A stretch of DNA of 64,000 bases, taken from Leishmania mexicana MHOM/GT/2001/U1103 (Eukaryota > Euglenozoa > Kinetoplastea > Trypanosomatida > Trypanosomatidae). The stretch covers positions 617,274 through 681,273 of the forward strand of contig NC_018330.1 of the NCBI RefSeq assembly GCF_000234665.1, written 5' to 3'. Made by a program: the position numbers and the translations under genes. The notes below the pieces were generated by a model, which was not told the origin of the DNA, did not search any database, and saw nothing but the letters and a program-made list of their open reading frames with translations. Position 1 is the stretch's first letter; the number at the start of each line of letters is the position of its first letter. Shown piece after piece: positions 40,186 to 50,600 of the stretch.

Positions 40186-40187
40186 CA
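40134..40187. repeat. 54-bp perfect palindrome built on (AT)22
   Basis: TGTCG, then 22 AT dinucleotides (40139-40182), then CGACA. The flanks are reverse complements, so the whole 54 bp is a perfect inverted repeat able to form a cruciform or, in RNA, a long hairpin. It lies about 270 bp upstream of the ATG of the PAM2 gene, before its predicted splice acceptor. Confidence 0.9.
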
Positions 40188-40384
40188 TTTCTTTGTGTCT
40201 GGCGTCTCTCCTCGTTTGTTATTCTCCTCTCCCTCTCTCGCACTGCTCATCGTACCACGTGCGCGCCCACACAGCCACAATACCCCGTCTGCCCAATCCG
40301 TCCACCTCGCAGCCCCGTCCTCACTGCGTGGTTGTGACTAGTCGTGCTCGTTTATGTGCGTGTGCGTGTGTGTATCGTCGCGCT

Positions 40385-40411
40385 CCTTCGCCGCTTCCTC
40401 CTCCTCTGCAG
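40385..40411 (+). promoter_or_regulatory. Predicted trans-splice acceptor of the PAM2/tail-anchor gene
   Basis: CCTTCGCCGCTTCCTCCTCC-type tract ending in TCTGCAG (AG at 40410-40411). The predicted 5' UTR is 45 nt. Confidence 0.55.
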
Positions 40412-40456
40412 CGCTCCCCTCTTTCGAGCACTTCAGTGCTCACTTCGCCTGTCGCC

Positions 40457-42151
40457 ATGTCGCACCTCAACCCTAACGCGACAGAGTGGAAACCAACAGG
40501 CAACAATGCGCACGGTATGACAGACCTGGCCCTGCCACCCACCACGGCGCAGCCTGAGGACCCTGCCGCAGCCTCCGCACCAGCGGGGAGTGCGGGAGAG
40601 CTGTCTCCCATCGCAACACCGCCGGCCGCGTCGGTTGCTACAGCCGGTGCCATTTCGAACACGCTGCCGTCTTACATCCCCAGCTACATGACCGGCGGCG
40701 ACCCCGCCATTGCGGAGCAGCTCGCGAACATTGATTGGGATGCCGAGTTTAAGAAGCTGATGGAGCTGACTGGGCAGATGATTGATCGGCAGCTGAATGG
40801 ACAGAATGGCGACGAGCGGCCAACAGCCAGTAGTGGTGGCGCAAGTGCTGGCCATGGCAGTGACGCCGCGAGGGCCCTCGGTGATGCTAGACTGGGTGGA
40901 TCGAACTCCGTTGGCGCCTCGCCTGCTGTCGCCACCTCACCGGTGCCCCTGACATATGCAAACGCGGTGAAGAGCGCGACAGCGGCAGCGAGGAAGCCGG
41001 CGACACTCGGGGTTGCGAGCACGGGCACCGCTGCTGCTGCTGCTGCTGCTACTAACATGGCTGACATGGACGACGACAGCGTCAGTGTGACCGCAACGTC
41101 CAAGATGGGCACCGGCAAGCACCACTGGAAGAAGCTAACAAAGGCACAGCAGCGCCATGAGCAGTCGCAGCGCAACGCCTTTGAGGCCTTCGCGAATGCC
41201 CTGCTGCACAGCGTGTCTCCGTTCATGGCGCCGCTGCGGGCCAAGTGCAAGACATCGCTGCCGCATATTAAAGTGGACCAGCGCTTCGGCAAGAGCGGCC
41301 ATCCCGAGACGGCCATCGCGCAGTTCCTCGTCGCTCCGCTGGTGACGAACTACCGCCCGCGTCACTTCCACGACGTCGCCCCAGGTGAGCTCATGGAGTT
41401 CCACTACGACTTTGCGCTGATACTGCAGGCGATCCCGTCTGCGCACGCGATTCACATTGGCTATGGCCCCACCTGGAAGCGCTACGCCGTGCCGTACTGC
41501 TACCTGGCCTGTCGCGAGTATCGCAAGGAGGTGCTCGCGCTGTGTCCAGAGGAGATACCGAACTCACGCTCGGAGGCCCTTTACGAGGACGATGTTGTGA
41601 AGGACATCACGGAGCTGCTGCTGAAGCGCGGCGAGGGGTTGGAGATGCTGGAGACGATGTCGATTGTGGAGGCGATGCGGCGGCGTGTGGATCTCTACCC
41701 ACTCTACGACGCGTTTGCGACCGTCTTTCAGAGTTTGGAAAACTACCAAGTCGAAATCACCGACATACGATCGACGCCATCGCGCTTCCTTGTAAAGGCG
41801 TCGCGGCTGGCTGTGGAGGCGATGCCGCAGCCAATCGTGCTGGACGACGAGGTGTTGTGGGATGAGCTGCCGGAGGTATCGCGCGTGCTCGTGCAGGGTG
41901 GCGTGGCGGCAAGTGGTGGTGCCGGCAGCGAAGCAGATGGCGCCACAGCTCGGTTGGCGCCGCAGAAGAAAGCACTCAGCACACCTGCACCTGCGACTGG
42001 AGGTGCCTCTGATAAGAGAGGTACCGGCTTGGCAAGCGCGCCGGCAGCCAGCGGCACTGCCTCGTCGTGGCAGACGTTGGCGCCGATGATAGTGTGCGTG
42101 GCGTGCGTGTCGGCAACATTAGCGGTGGTCCTGCTGAAAAAGCGGCCGTGA
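40457..42151 (+). CDS. Tail-anchored membrane protein with an N-terminal PAM2 motif
   Basis: 564 aa, ATG at 40457 (GTCGCCATGTCG). The first residues are MSHLNPNATEWKPTG, a near-perfect PAM2 motif (L4, N5-P6-N7-A8, aromatic W11, P13). The family usually has Phe at the aromatic position; Trp is the PAM2w variant known from LARP4. PAM2 peptides bind the MLLE domain of cytoplasmic poly(A)-binding protein. A second short conserved-looking block lies at about 68-115 (LPSYIPSYM, IDWDAEFKKLMELT). The main folded region is about 221-480 (KKLTKAQQRHEQSQRN to the DDEVLWDELPEVSRVL block) and matches no family recognised here. The C-terminus is a single hydrophobic helix (LAPMIVCVACVSATLAVVLL) ending in KKRP, a classic tail anchor with the N-terminus in the cytosol. 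Inference: it could tether PABP-bound mRNA to the ER or mitochondrial outer membrane; the short basic tail fits either. Confidence 0.85.
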   Translation: MSHLNPNATEWKPTGNNAHGMTDLALPPTTAQPEDPAAASAPAGSAGELSPIATPPAASVATAGAISNTLPSYIPSYMTGGDPAIAEQLANIDWDAEFKKLMELTGQMIDRQLNGQNGDERPTASSGGASAGHGSDAARALGDARLGGSNSVGASPAVATSPVPLTYANAVKSATAAARKPATLGVASTGTAAAAAAATNMADMDDDSVSVTATSKMGTGKHHWKKLTKAQQRHEQSQRNAFEAFANALLHSVSPFMAPLRAKCKTSLPHIKVDQRFGKSGHPETAIAQFLVAPLVTNYRPRHFHDVAPGELMEFHYDFALILQAIPSAHAIHIGYGPTWKRYAVPYCYLACREYRKEVLALCPEEIPNSRSEALYEDDVVKDITELLLKRGEGLEMLETMSIVEAMRRRVDLYPLYDAFATVFQSLENYQVEITDIRSTPSRFLVKASRLAVEAMPQPIVLDDEVLWDELPEVSRVLVQGGVAASGGAGSEADGATARLAPQKKALSTPAPATGGASDKRGTGLASAPAASGTASSWQTLAPMIVCVACVSATLAVVLLKKRP

Positions 42152-42753
42152 ATGGGTGAGAAACAACGAACTGCTCAGCGGCTTCAAACAACGCGCATGC
42201 AAAGGTGAAGGGAAGAGGGAGGACGTGCGCGAGGCCGTGCTTGTGCCGGGATTTGGCGAGGAGGCTGAGGAAGGGGAACGGGGCGGGTGAGAAGTGAACG
42301 GCGCTGCACTGATGACTATGCAGGGTGTCTCTCGCCTGTTTCTCTGCGTGCCTATCGCGCTCGCCCACGCTTCTTGGTCTCTCCACGCGCCTTCTCTCCT
42401 TCTTCAGCTACCTTCCCCTACAACCTCATCCCCCCCACTGCGCGAGGCTCTCGCCTCCCATTTGTTTTTTTAGCCTCCGTCTCTCTGAGTCCGTTGCTGC
42501 ATCCCCCTGCAACGACGTCAGATCTTTTGTGGCCCGCGAAACGAAAACAGTAATTTGCTTGGGCGGTACGCACTGCCGCATCTCTGTCGGTCTTCCTCCT
42601 CCCCCCGCTGCTGCCCATGCGCGATGGATGCGCGTGCGGTGTGTGAGTGGGGGGCGTGGCGCGAGCGGTGCATTCTCTTCTTTCTCCGTGGTGCATAAAA
42701 GGATTGTTTATTTTTTTTTCCAACGACCACTCCCGCCTTCGCCCGATCACGTG
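42152..42753. other. 3' flank of the PAM2/tail-anchor gene
   Basis: Mixed spacer with a T-run near 42711-42719. No supported gene. Confidence 0.5.
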
Positions 42754-43242
42754 GGACATCTCGCAGTGCGTGGTATCACTGGGACCAGGTGTCCCCCATC
42801 CTCTGTGTTGGGGGAGGCCAGGTAGCCCCCCTCCCCCCTCCCTCTATCCCTGCCCATGCTGAACCACTTCTGGTGGTGACAGGGCCAGGTGGCTACGACG
42901 TGTGAGGGGGGGGGGAGGACAGAGAGATGCACCGCTACCGGTGTCGGCGGTGAGGTTGTGGATGGCGCTGCGTTGGAGCCACCTGCGCAGCGAATGGCGT
43001 GCGTGTGACGTCTGAGTCAGAGGCCGTGCTCTCGGATGGCTGAGTCGGCGCATTGCTGCAACGCGTGCATCTACGGCTGCTCCGCACGGCGCGGCGGGTG
43101 CCTGTGGCAGGTCTGGAGGGGGTAGGGCGCCGTTTGGGCACATGCTGTATGGCTGAGAGTGGACACGTTGAAGAAGGAAAAGCACGGAGCACCGCACAAC
43201 ACCACCGCCGACACCGCCGACACCGCCGCTGCTTCTCCTCTT
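42754..43242 (+). mobile_element. SIDER2-type retroposon, copy D (full length)
   Basis: About 489 bp. The hallmark has CCCTG at 42848 and CAGGG at 42880, span 37 nt as in every other copy. The central ~250 bp is identical by eye to copies A and E. Differences from A in the 5' part are few: GGACC for GGTTC, one C/T change and a longer G-run. Like copy A it ends in GAAGAAGGAAAAGCACGG plus a CACCGC repeat. It lies in the sense orientation between the PAM2 gene and a candidate small ORF. Confidence 0.82.
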
Positions 43243-43249
43243 CTTCTTT

Positions 43250-43276
43250 CGGTGTCGTTGTCATCTTTATTTCCAG
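43250..43276 (+). promoter_or_regulatory. Candidate trans-splice acceptor of the 102-aa ORF
   Basis: A T-rich tract ends in TTTCCAG (AG at 43275-43276), 4 nt before the ATG at 43281 and about 30 nt after the end of SIDER2 copy D. Confidence 0.35.
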
Positions 43277-43280
43277 TCAC

Positions 43281-43589
43281 ATGTCTCAGTGCCGCTTTCC
43301 ATCTCTCCGTCTTTGCGGAGGACGTCGCGCATTGCTGCCTCTCCGCAGCCGTGATGAGGTGGTCAGTGAGGCGGAGGTCGAAGGCGGCAACTGGAGAGGG
43401 AGCAGGAGCAGCACCGGTAACATCGGCAAGGTGGGGTTAGTCGACGAAGAGCGCGAGGCACAAGACGAATTGCTACAAGAAGGTCAAAAGGTGAAGCACG
43501 CGACGCGCGCGATGCGTGATGAGTCGGCAGCGAGCAACACCACGACGCACTTTGGGGATGACGAACCCCCCTGCTTCAAATTCTTCTGA
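43281..43589 (+). CDS. Candidate small protein, 102 aa, unknown function
   Basis: 102 codons, MSQCRFPSLRLCGG to DDEPPCFKFF. The C-terminal half is charged and probably helical (DEEREAQDELLQEGQKVKH), unlike the low-complexity products of nearby spacer frames, and a splice-acceptor-like site lies just upstream. GC at third codon positions is moderate. No family recognised and no membrane segment. It could be a real small gene, a decayed gene fragment carried next to the retroposon, or chance; confidence is low. Confidence 0.33.
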   Translation: MSQCRFPSLRLCGGRRALLPLRSRDEVVSEAEVEGGNWRGSRSSTGNIGKVGLVDEEREAQDELLQEGQKVKHATRAMRDESAASNTTTHFGDDEPPCFKFF

Positions 43590-44697
43590 CTCAGGGAATG
43601 AGCAATGCCTGCATGAGTTCATGCGTGTGCGCTCATGCGTGCACATACGAGAGCCTCTGCAGCCTCTCCTATTTCTCGCGTCTCGCCCTCCTCCTCCTGC
43701 CTCTTTCCCTTTCGTGTCACCTCTGTCGATGGTGCTTGCTCATGCTGCTGCCCTTCACGTACATGGCGTTCACATCACCGCTTCGCACCCGCGAATCCCA
43801 CCGACTGCATCCCCAATGCACCGGCTCCCCTCCCATGGATGTACACACGCGCACGGGTGTCTCTCACCGCTAACAACAACAAAAGGGTTTTGCAAAGAGG
43901 AATTTCGCCACCCACCCACACACACCCCCATCCACTTACACGCCCACCCATCCATACACACAAGTCCGACCATCCGAACCCCCCCTCCCTCCTGCATCTA
44001 CTCTTCTCGCTGTGGCAAAGGCAGAGAGAGAGCAGCAGCAGCAGCAGGCGTTTGGTGCCAGCGTGCGTGCGTGCGTTGCGGCGACACGGATCTGTCGCTT
44101 ATTAGCTTGAGCACTTTTTTTTTGGTTTTATAGAAAACTTACTCGTCAGCACTGCAGCCGTGCCCCTCCTCCAAATATTCTACGCACGTAGACGCACTCA
44201 CACACTTGCACAAGAGTACGCCCGTGCACCGGCAAGCAGCATCCCCGGTATCCCTCCACCGCTTGTGCATGAATGTGTGTGTGTGTGTGGGGGAGGGGGG
44301 CACATCTCATCTCTGCCGCCTGTGCGGCCGCTACGACTCTTCCCGTCTTGCTTTCTTTTTGTCGTTGGTCTTCGCTTCTTTCATTGTGCGTGTGTGCGTC
44401 TCCCCCTCTCGTCGTAGGAGGGCGTGCCTCTCTTGAGTGCGGTGTGCGCGCGCGCGGTGTTGCCGCACGCTTCCGCTGCCTCTCACTTCTCCGTGCTTCT
44501 ATCGAACCTGTGCATCGCGCGTGTCCGCGCACTTCGTAGGGAGACTCCGGCACTCACCTCGCCGCCTACTCTGCTCCAGACCGCACACGAGGCAGCAACC
44601 ACCGCCCCACCCCCTTCCCTCGGCCCTTATCCGGTAGTCAACTTCCGTCTGTTTTTCTCCGTTACAGTTCAGAAGAGCGAGCGCGCAGGGCTGCTGG
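43590..44697. other. Spacer upstream of the LRR giant
   Basis: No supported gene. CA-rich (43913-43965), GT run (44276-44290) and pyrimidine-rich segments. It ends with a good acceptor at 44667. Confidence 0.5.
44649..44667 (+). promoter_or_regulatory. Predicted trans-splice acceptor of the LRR giant
   Basis: TCTGTTTTTCTCCGTTACAG-type tract with AG at 44666-44667. It would leave a 5' UTR of 30 nt before the ATG at 44698. Confidence 0.55.
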
Positions 44698-47600
44698 ATG
44701 AGCTCCAGTTCCGCAGGACCGGCGAGGTTTCTGCTGAACAGTTTTACGGTGGCCGCGACACCACAGACGCTCTCGGTATCAAGTGCAGAGGATGAGGAGC
44801 GCTCAGGTGGCACGGCACTAACAGACGGGCAAGACACCGACGCACAGGCTCACGCTAAAATGACAACACCGACATTCCCAGGTACCACCAGCGCATCGGT
44901 GGAAGGGGAGGAGGAGGAGCCGCGTCCGAGCAGTGTAGCCCCGCAGCCGGCACCGGCCCCGCTTCCCTCGTGGCAGACCGCATCATCGGCTCGGGCTGCC
45001 TTGGTGGAGTGGCTCTCCTCCCCGATCGTTAATACAAGCCCTCACTCGAGGCGGTACTCCTTGTCCTCCCTGTATTCTCGGCAGCCGATGTGGAGAGCCC
45101 CAATGGAGAGCCGGACCGACAATATGCGTCGCACCGGCGACGACCTCCGTGGCATCCCGGCGACACCGTTTCGATGGCGCTCTTCGCTTCCCCACCCAGC
45201 AGGAACTTCTGCGCCGAAGCCTGCGCAACATGACTTCCGTCATGTTGCGACAACCACGGTCACACTGCATCCCGAGAAAAACAGCAGCCATGTCGGCGAG
45301 CAGCTCGGACGCTCCTCCACTGGGGCCTTTACACCCCACATCCGCTACCGGACCTCAAGCGGCGTGTCCCCTGGCTCTCGAGCCGCCTCCGGCGGGTCGT
45401 CTGCGTCGGACGCGAACGCGTCGGCTAAGTGCAACGGTGAGAGCCGCCATCGTCATGTGAGTCCCGCGGGTCTCGTACCTGCAGAGCCGGCGCCGCGCGC
45501 CTCTATCCCTTCGGCACACGCTGTCGCTCCGTTTCTACGGTCGTCGGCGCCTGCGTGGTCCTGCCTCCTGCACCCCCACGATAACGCCCAGGGCGCATCC
45601 TTCTTGTCGCCGCCGCCGCCGTTGCTGGCCACGACGCACCAAGGCGGCGCCGCTGTCTCTACTATGTCTTCTGGCGGTGGCACCGCAACCCGCTCCGCCC
45701 GTGCTGTGACCCTCTGCATCCCTGCGGAGACGAAGGCACAGGAGGATGGCAATGCGGCAAGGCGGACGCGAAGATGCGTGGGCTTGTCTGTGCGTAACAC
45801 TCCATCTGCTGCCGTGGCTGCAACGCCCTTCATCAGCGATGTGTGGGCGCAGCAGGAGCGACGGAACCAAGCGCTGCGGCGCGGTGACCGCGAATCCGCT
45901 GAGGAGGCGGAGGCCACCGCCGACGTGACTTGCAGCAGCTCCCCCGCATCCGTCAACCACGCAGGAGCTGGGGAGAAGGATGGGATGGATAGCGTTACTG
46001 ATCCCATGGCGGTTCGACACCCTACCCTGCGCTCCCTCACGGAGGAGTACAACCGCCTCTCCACGGAGGACACCGTCGGCTGGATTGGACTGCAGGTGCA
46101 CCTACGCCGCCACACGCAGGCTAGCCAGATCTTTGCCCTGGACCTGACGTGCTGCCACATGCGTCGCGATCAATGGACGTGGTTTACCCAGGATATCCTG
46201 CCGCAGCTCCGCGCGCTAGAGGTGCTGCGCCTTGTTCAGATGGACTTGGAGGACGACGAGGTGGCGGAGCTGGTGCGTGGCAGCTGTGGGCTGTCCGCCG
46301 CAGCCGACGGCCGCCGCAGCGCGGGTCGAAGCTGTCAGCAAAGCTCTTTGTCTGCAGGTCGCCACAGAGTGGATAGCAGTGGAGGCGGCAGTGGCAGCGG
46401 TGACCCCACCCTGCAGTCCGCCCCACTCGCACACCTGCGTGTGCTGGACCTCAGCGGCAACGCCTTCACTCAACGCAGCTGCACGCATCTGGGCAAGATG
46501 ATGCTGTGGATGGCGGGAACTCTGGAGGAGGTGCGCCTGCTGGGGAACCCGCTGAAGGACTACGGCATGCGGACGCTCTCTGTCTACGTGGCGAAGTTGA
46601 ATCTGGAGGCACTCGAGCAGGACCCATCCCTGTTCCCTGCTGCACTGCGCAGTTACTGCGCGCAGGTGAGCCAGGCGTGTGGCCGCGGGCATGGGAGGCA
46701 GGGCCAGATGGCAGGCCCAGCGCCATCGTCTCCGCAGCCGGTCGCCGTTGCCGGCGTCGTGCACGCTGGGTACAGCGAGGACGAGAGCAGAGGCGATGCC
46801 CACCGTTTGGTCGCGGAGCTGCCTCTTGGACCTGTGCTGCTCGACCTGCGCGATTGCCGTGCCTCGGCACGCGGTCTGTCCGACATACTTGCCGCTGCCA
46901 GTCGTGCGCACCGTCTGCGCACCCTCGTGCTTTCGCACAACGTTGCTGGTGTGACATCGCTGCTGCCGCTGCCGGCAAGCGCGTACCACGAGGGCGTCAA
47001 CCTTGCCAAAGAGGAAGCGATGGAGTCCGAGGAGAGGGAGGCGCGTGCGAGAAGCGGGGATGGCCGCGGCCCCCTACCCCGACTCCGACCATTACCGTGC
47101 CGGCTGAGGCTGGCCAAGACCCCGCTCGTCTACTCTGGCGCCCTCATGCGGCGCCAGCACACCGCCTTCAGCGACGTGTCTGGGTTCGCCACATCGTGTG
47201 CTCTCTCCACACTCGTCCTTTATGGTGTCCCGCTTAGCCAGACCTGCTCGCCTCTGGGATTCCGCGAGTTGCTGCTCAATATCTTCTTCAGCTGTCCGCT
47301 GCTCGACCTGGTCGACCTCTCCGATACGTTCGAGTGGTCTTTGGTGCCACCAGAGGCACAGAGGGCGCTCTTGGCCGCGGCGAATTGCAGGGACGCGGTC
47401 GAGCAGCGTTTGCGCAGCCCTGGATCCCAGCGAGGACTTCACGTGCGCCGCGAGAATCAAGGTGAAGTCGAGTTCAGGCTTGACAGCACCACCGTGAGTA
47501 ATCAGACACGGCTTGGCGACATCTTTGGCGAGCTGATGGCGCACGTGGCTTTCAACGCGGTGGTGCGGCGCCGTCTCCCACCGGCCGCTTTTCTGCACGT

Positions 47601-50600
47601 ACGTGAGTTGCACTTGAGCAACACCGGTCTGACGGACGCTGGCGCGCGTGGTCTATGCGTGAGCGTGCGACGTGGACGGACGCAGACGGGCATGTTGGCA
47701 TCTTTGGCGGTGCTGAACCTCTCTGACAACTTGCTCACCGTGCGCGGATGCGTGCGGGTAATCGAAACCTTTCTCTTGGACAGCGACGCTGAGGCTGATG
47801 GAGATGCGGCACGGAGCTGCCCAGCGTCGTCTGCCACCACGTCCACTGCCGGTAGGCTTGCTGTAATCGCCCACTTAACCGCCTTGGCGCTGCAGCGCAA
47901 CTCTGGCTTTGTAAGCACCAGAAGTGATGGCACTGTCGACGGCGTCAATGGACTCCGTGACGATGGCACGGGGCATCTGCAGCAGGTGTGCATGGCGGCA
48001 GAGACGGCGGTGCTGCGGCGCGCCAGATTGCGATCCGCCGTGTGCTCCAATCAGGCTCAGAGGAGCAGCACCAGCAGCGGTGCGGCGAATGCGAACGCTG
48101 CGACTCAGGAAGAGCGGGCGCCACCTTTGACAGTGTACTTCAGCGCGCCTCCCTCGGTGGAAGCGACGCCGTCCATCAGCAGCAGCGGCGTCGGCGGCCA
48201 GCGTCGACCATCGGCTTCCGTACCGTCAAAGGCGAGCGTGGACGTTTTTTATGCTGGCTGCGATGATGACGACGACGTGTACTGCACGTGCCCGTGCAGT
48301 CGCTTCTATGTGCCCAAGCCTGCATCGGCCCAGGCTGTGGAGAGGGAAGATACCAACACCAATGGCCCGCCCTACTTCGCGCAGCAGAAGCCGTGTTCAT
48401 CAACCGAAGTTTCACGTGCTCTGGTCGACACGGCGACCGCATGCAAAGATCAAACAGCCTCAGGGTTGGCAGTGCCGGAGGTGACCCGCGGCCGCTGCGG
48501 CGCTCTCGGCACTGATGCTGCTCCTGCTGCTGGCGAGAAGCAGCAACACCACGCACAGGTCGGTCCTCAGCGCAACCTTTTCGCCGCACTGGGTGCGCCG
48601 CGCGCTGCCGCCGCTGCCGCCCCCGCGGCAGGTGGCGAGAGCCCCAACGGACTGGTCAACACGACGCCGCTTCACCATCTGCGAAATTTTACAAACGACA
48701 TAGAGGCTGCTGCCGCTGTCTCCGCCGCTTCAGTCTCTTCCTCGTTCTCTCCTTTTGTACCACCGCCGCCGTCCGACTCTACATCTGAGGTGGCGGCAGC
48801 GCAGCGCATCTCAGACTTGGCTGCCGCTGGCGTCGGTCCCTGCTTCGTGCCGCCGCAGCATCAACAGCAGACGGCCTTGCCGTCAGGTCGCGAAAGCGGG
48901 CTCGCGGTGCCCGGTGGGTCGTCTTTTGGTGCGCTCTTTATGAGCAAGGCAGAGGCAACCCCACCTGTGACCTTGGGGGCGCCGGCTGGCGTTGTCCTCG
49001 CCGACGCAGCGGCTGTGGTGCCTGTGGTCGCGGACGTCGACGTGGGCGCGGGCGTGAGCGACACCCTTGTGTCAACCACCGCCAATGCAAGGCGCTTGGG
49101 TGGCCGACGTGCGAGACTGCGGCGTACTCGCGCCTTTGTGCTCTCCTATGACCACCCAGCGGGACATCTGCTCTGTCGTGCTCTGGGTGTTCTGCTGCGA
49201 CCAGCGCCAGACCCTCTCGGCGAGGGAGCCCGTACTGCACTCGAGGAGGACCTGCTAGCGGCACTGAAGCGCAGATGGGCAGCCTCTAAAACGCGCTCGA
49301 CCTCTGAGCAGGGGGACGACGAGGGTTGTGGTGACGGCGGTGGTGCAGGCACGGCCGCGAGCGCCACCACCGCGGCGGAGTCGGTTCGCTACCTTCCTCC
49401 TGGGCTGCCCTCGGCGACCGTGGCGGATGGCGGCGACTCGAGCCAGCGGGGGGCAGATGCGCACTGGATGCGCTTCGAGGTGACGACAAGCGAGCGGAAA
49501 GGGGACATGGCGCAGCTGCTACATGAGGTCCTGAACGTGCCGCTGTCTGAGCAGCGTGCGGTCTTTCAGCGACTCCTGCAGTTCCTTAGTCAGCACGTCA
49601 CGTGTGGTGAGGAGCCGCATGACGAGCCGAGAGCGGAGGACTTATGGGATCCGGTGCGTGCGATCGAGCAAGCTGCGCGGTCATCCGCGGCGGTGCGGGC
49701 AAGGCTCGAGATCGCCTACGGCGGAGTTGCTGAGGCTGCAGTGCACGCGTGTCATCGGTACTACGGCGCTGCCGATGCGACACTCGTCCCAATCAGTGAT
49801 GCCGGTGGTGGTGCTGCAGCGGCAACGGCTGGTTCACTGGAGGGGACCGACGGCACAGAGGGTATCGTGCGCCTCCACCGCCTCTACTTTCCCTTGTGGA
49901 GAGAACTGGGAATGCCAGTCGGCGACACAGCGCCGGATGCACTGCCGCATGCGCCTGCCTCTGTGTGCATCAAGGAAATAGGAGCGGAGACGCTGACCGG
50001 CAGCGATCGACGGCCTGACGTGCTTGACAGGGCAGCTGATGGCGGCGGCCTTTACACCTCTTTCTCCACCCCGCACAACATCCCTTCATGTCGATCTTCG
50101 GAGGCCGCCGTCGCACTGTTACCGCAGCCGTCCGCCGCGACGCATCAGCCGCGACCTCATGTCATCAACTTTTACGACGGAGTGGGTGGGGAGTCGAAGC
50201 TAAGTCAGCGGCAGAGCTTACCAGCAACCCTGCGACAAGGGCAATGCGCCTGCGCCTTTGCACCTGCCGCCGCTGCTGGCGGCGATCAAGGCAGCGCGAA
50301 GTGGACGACGAGGGGGCGCGAGGGAGCAGAGAGGGAGGAGGGCGATGAGGGGACGTCGGTAGACTCGACGAGTGTGACCACGCCTGAGAAGCAGCTCAAC
50401 CACGCCCACTGCATCGAACTCGGTAGCGCCGCTGCGGCGCTCTCGCCATCGCCATTGGCGCTGGTCAATTCGAATGCAGAGGCGCCGCAGCGAGACTCCC
50501 CGTCGGTGGAAGTGGTGCTCGCTGACAAGCTCACGAGGCCGTCGCCGCCAGCGAAGACGCGCGATGCGGCCGGTGCTGTCGTGGCACCGCCACTCACTCC

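Larger units (their letters stand above)
39224..40456. other. Spacer with a GGGA repeat and a TA palindrome
   Basis: No gene seen. It contains a G-rich GGGA repeat (39765-39799), C/T-rich tracts, a 44-nt TA dinucleotide run (40139-40182) and the predicted splice acceptor of the next gene. Confidence 0.6.
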
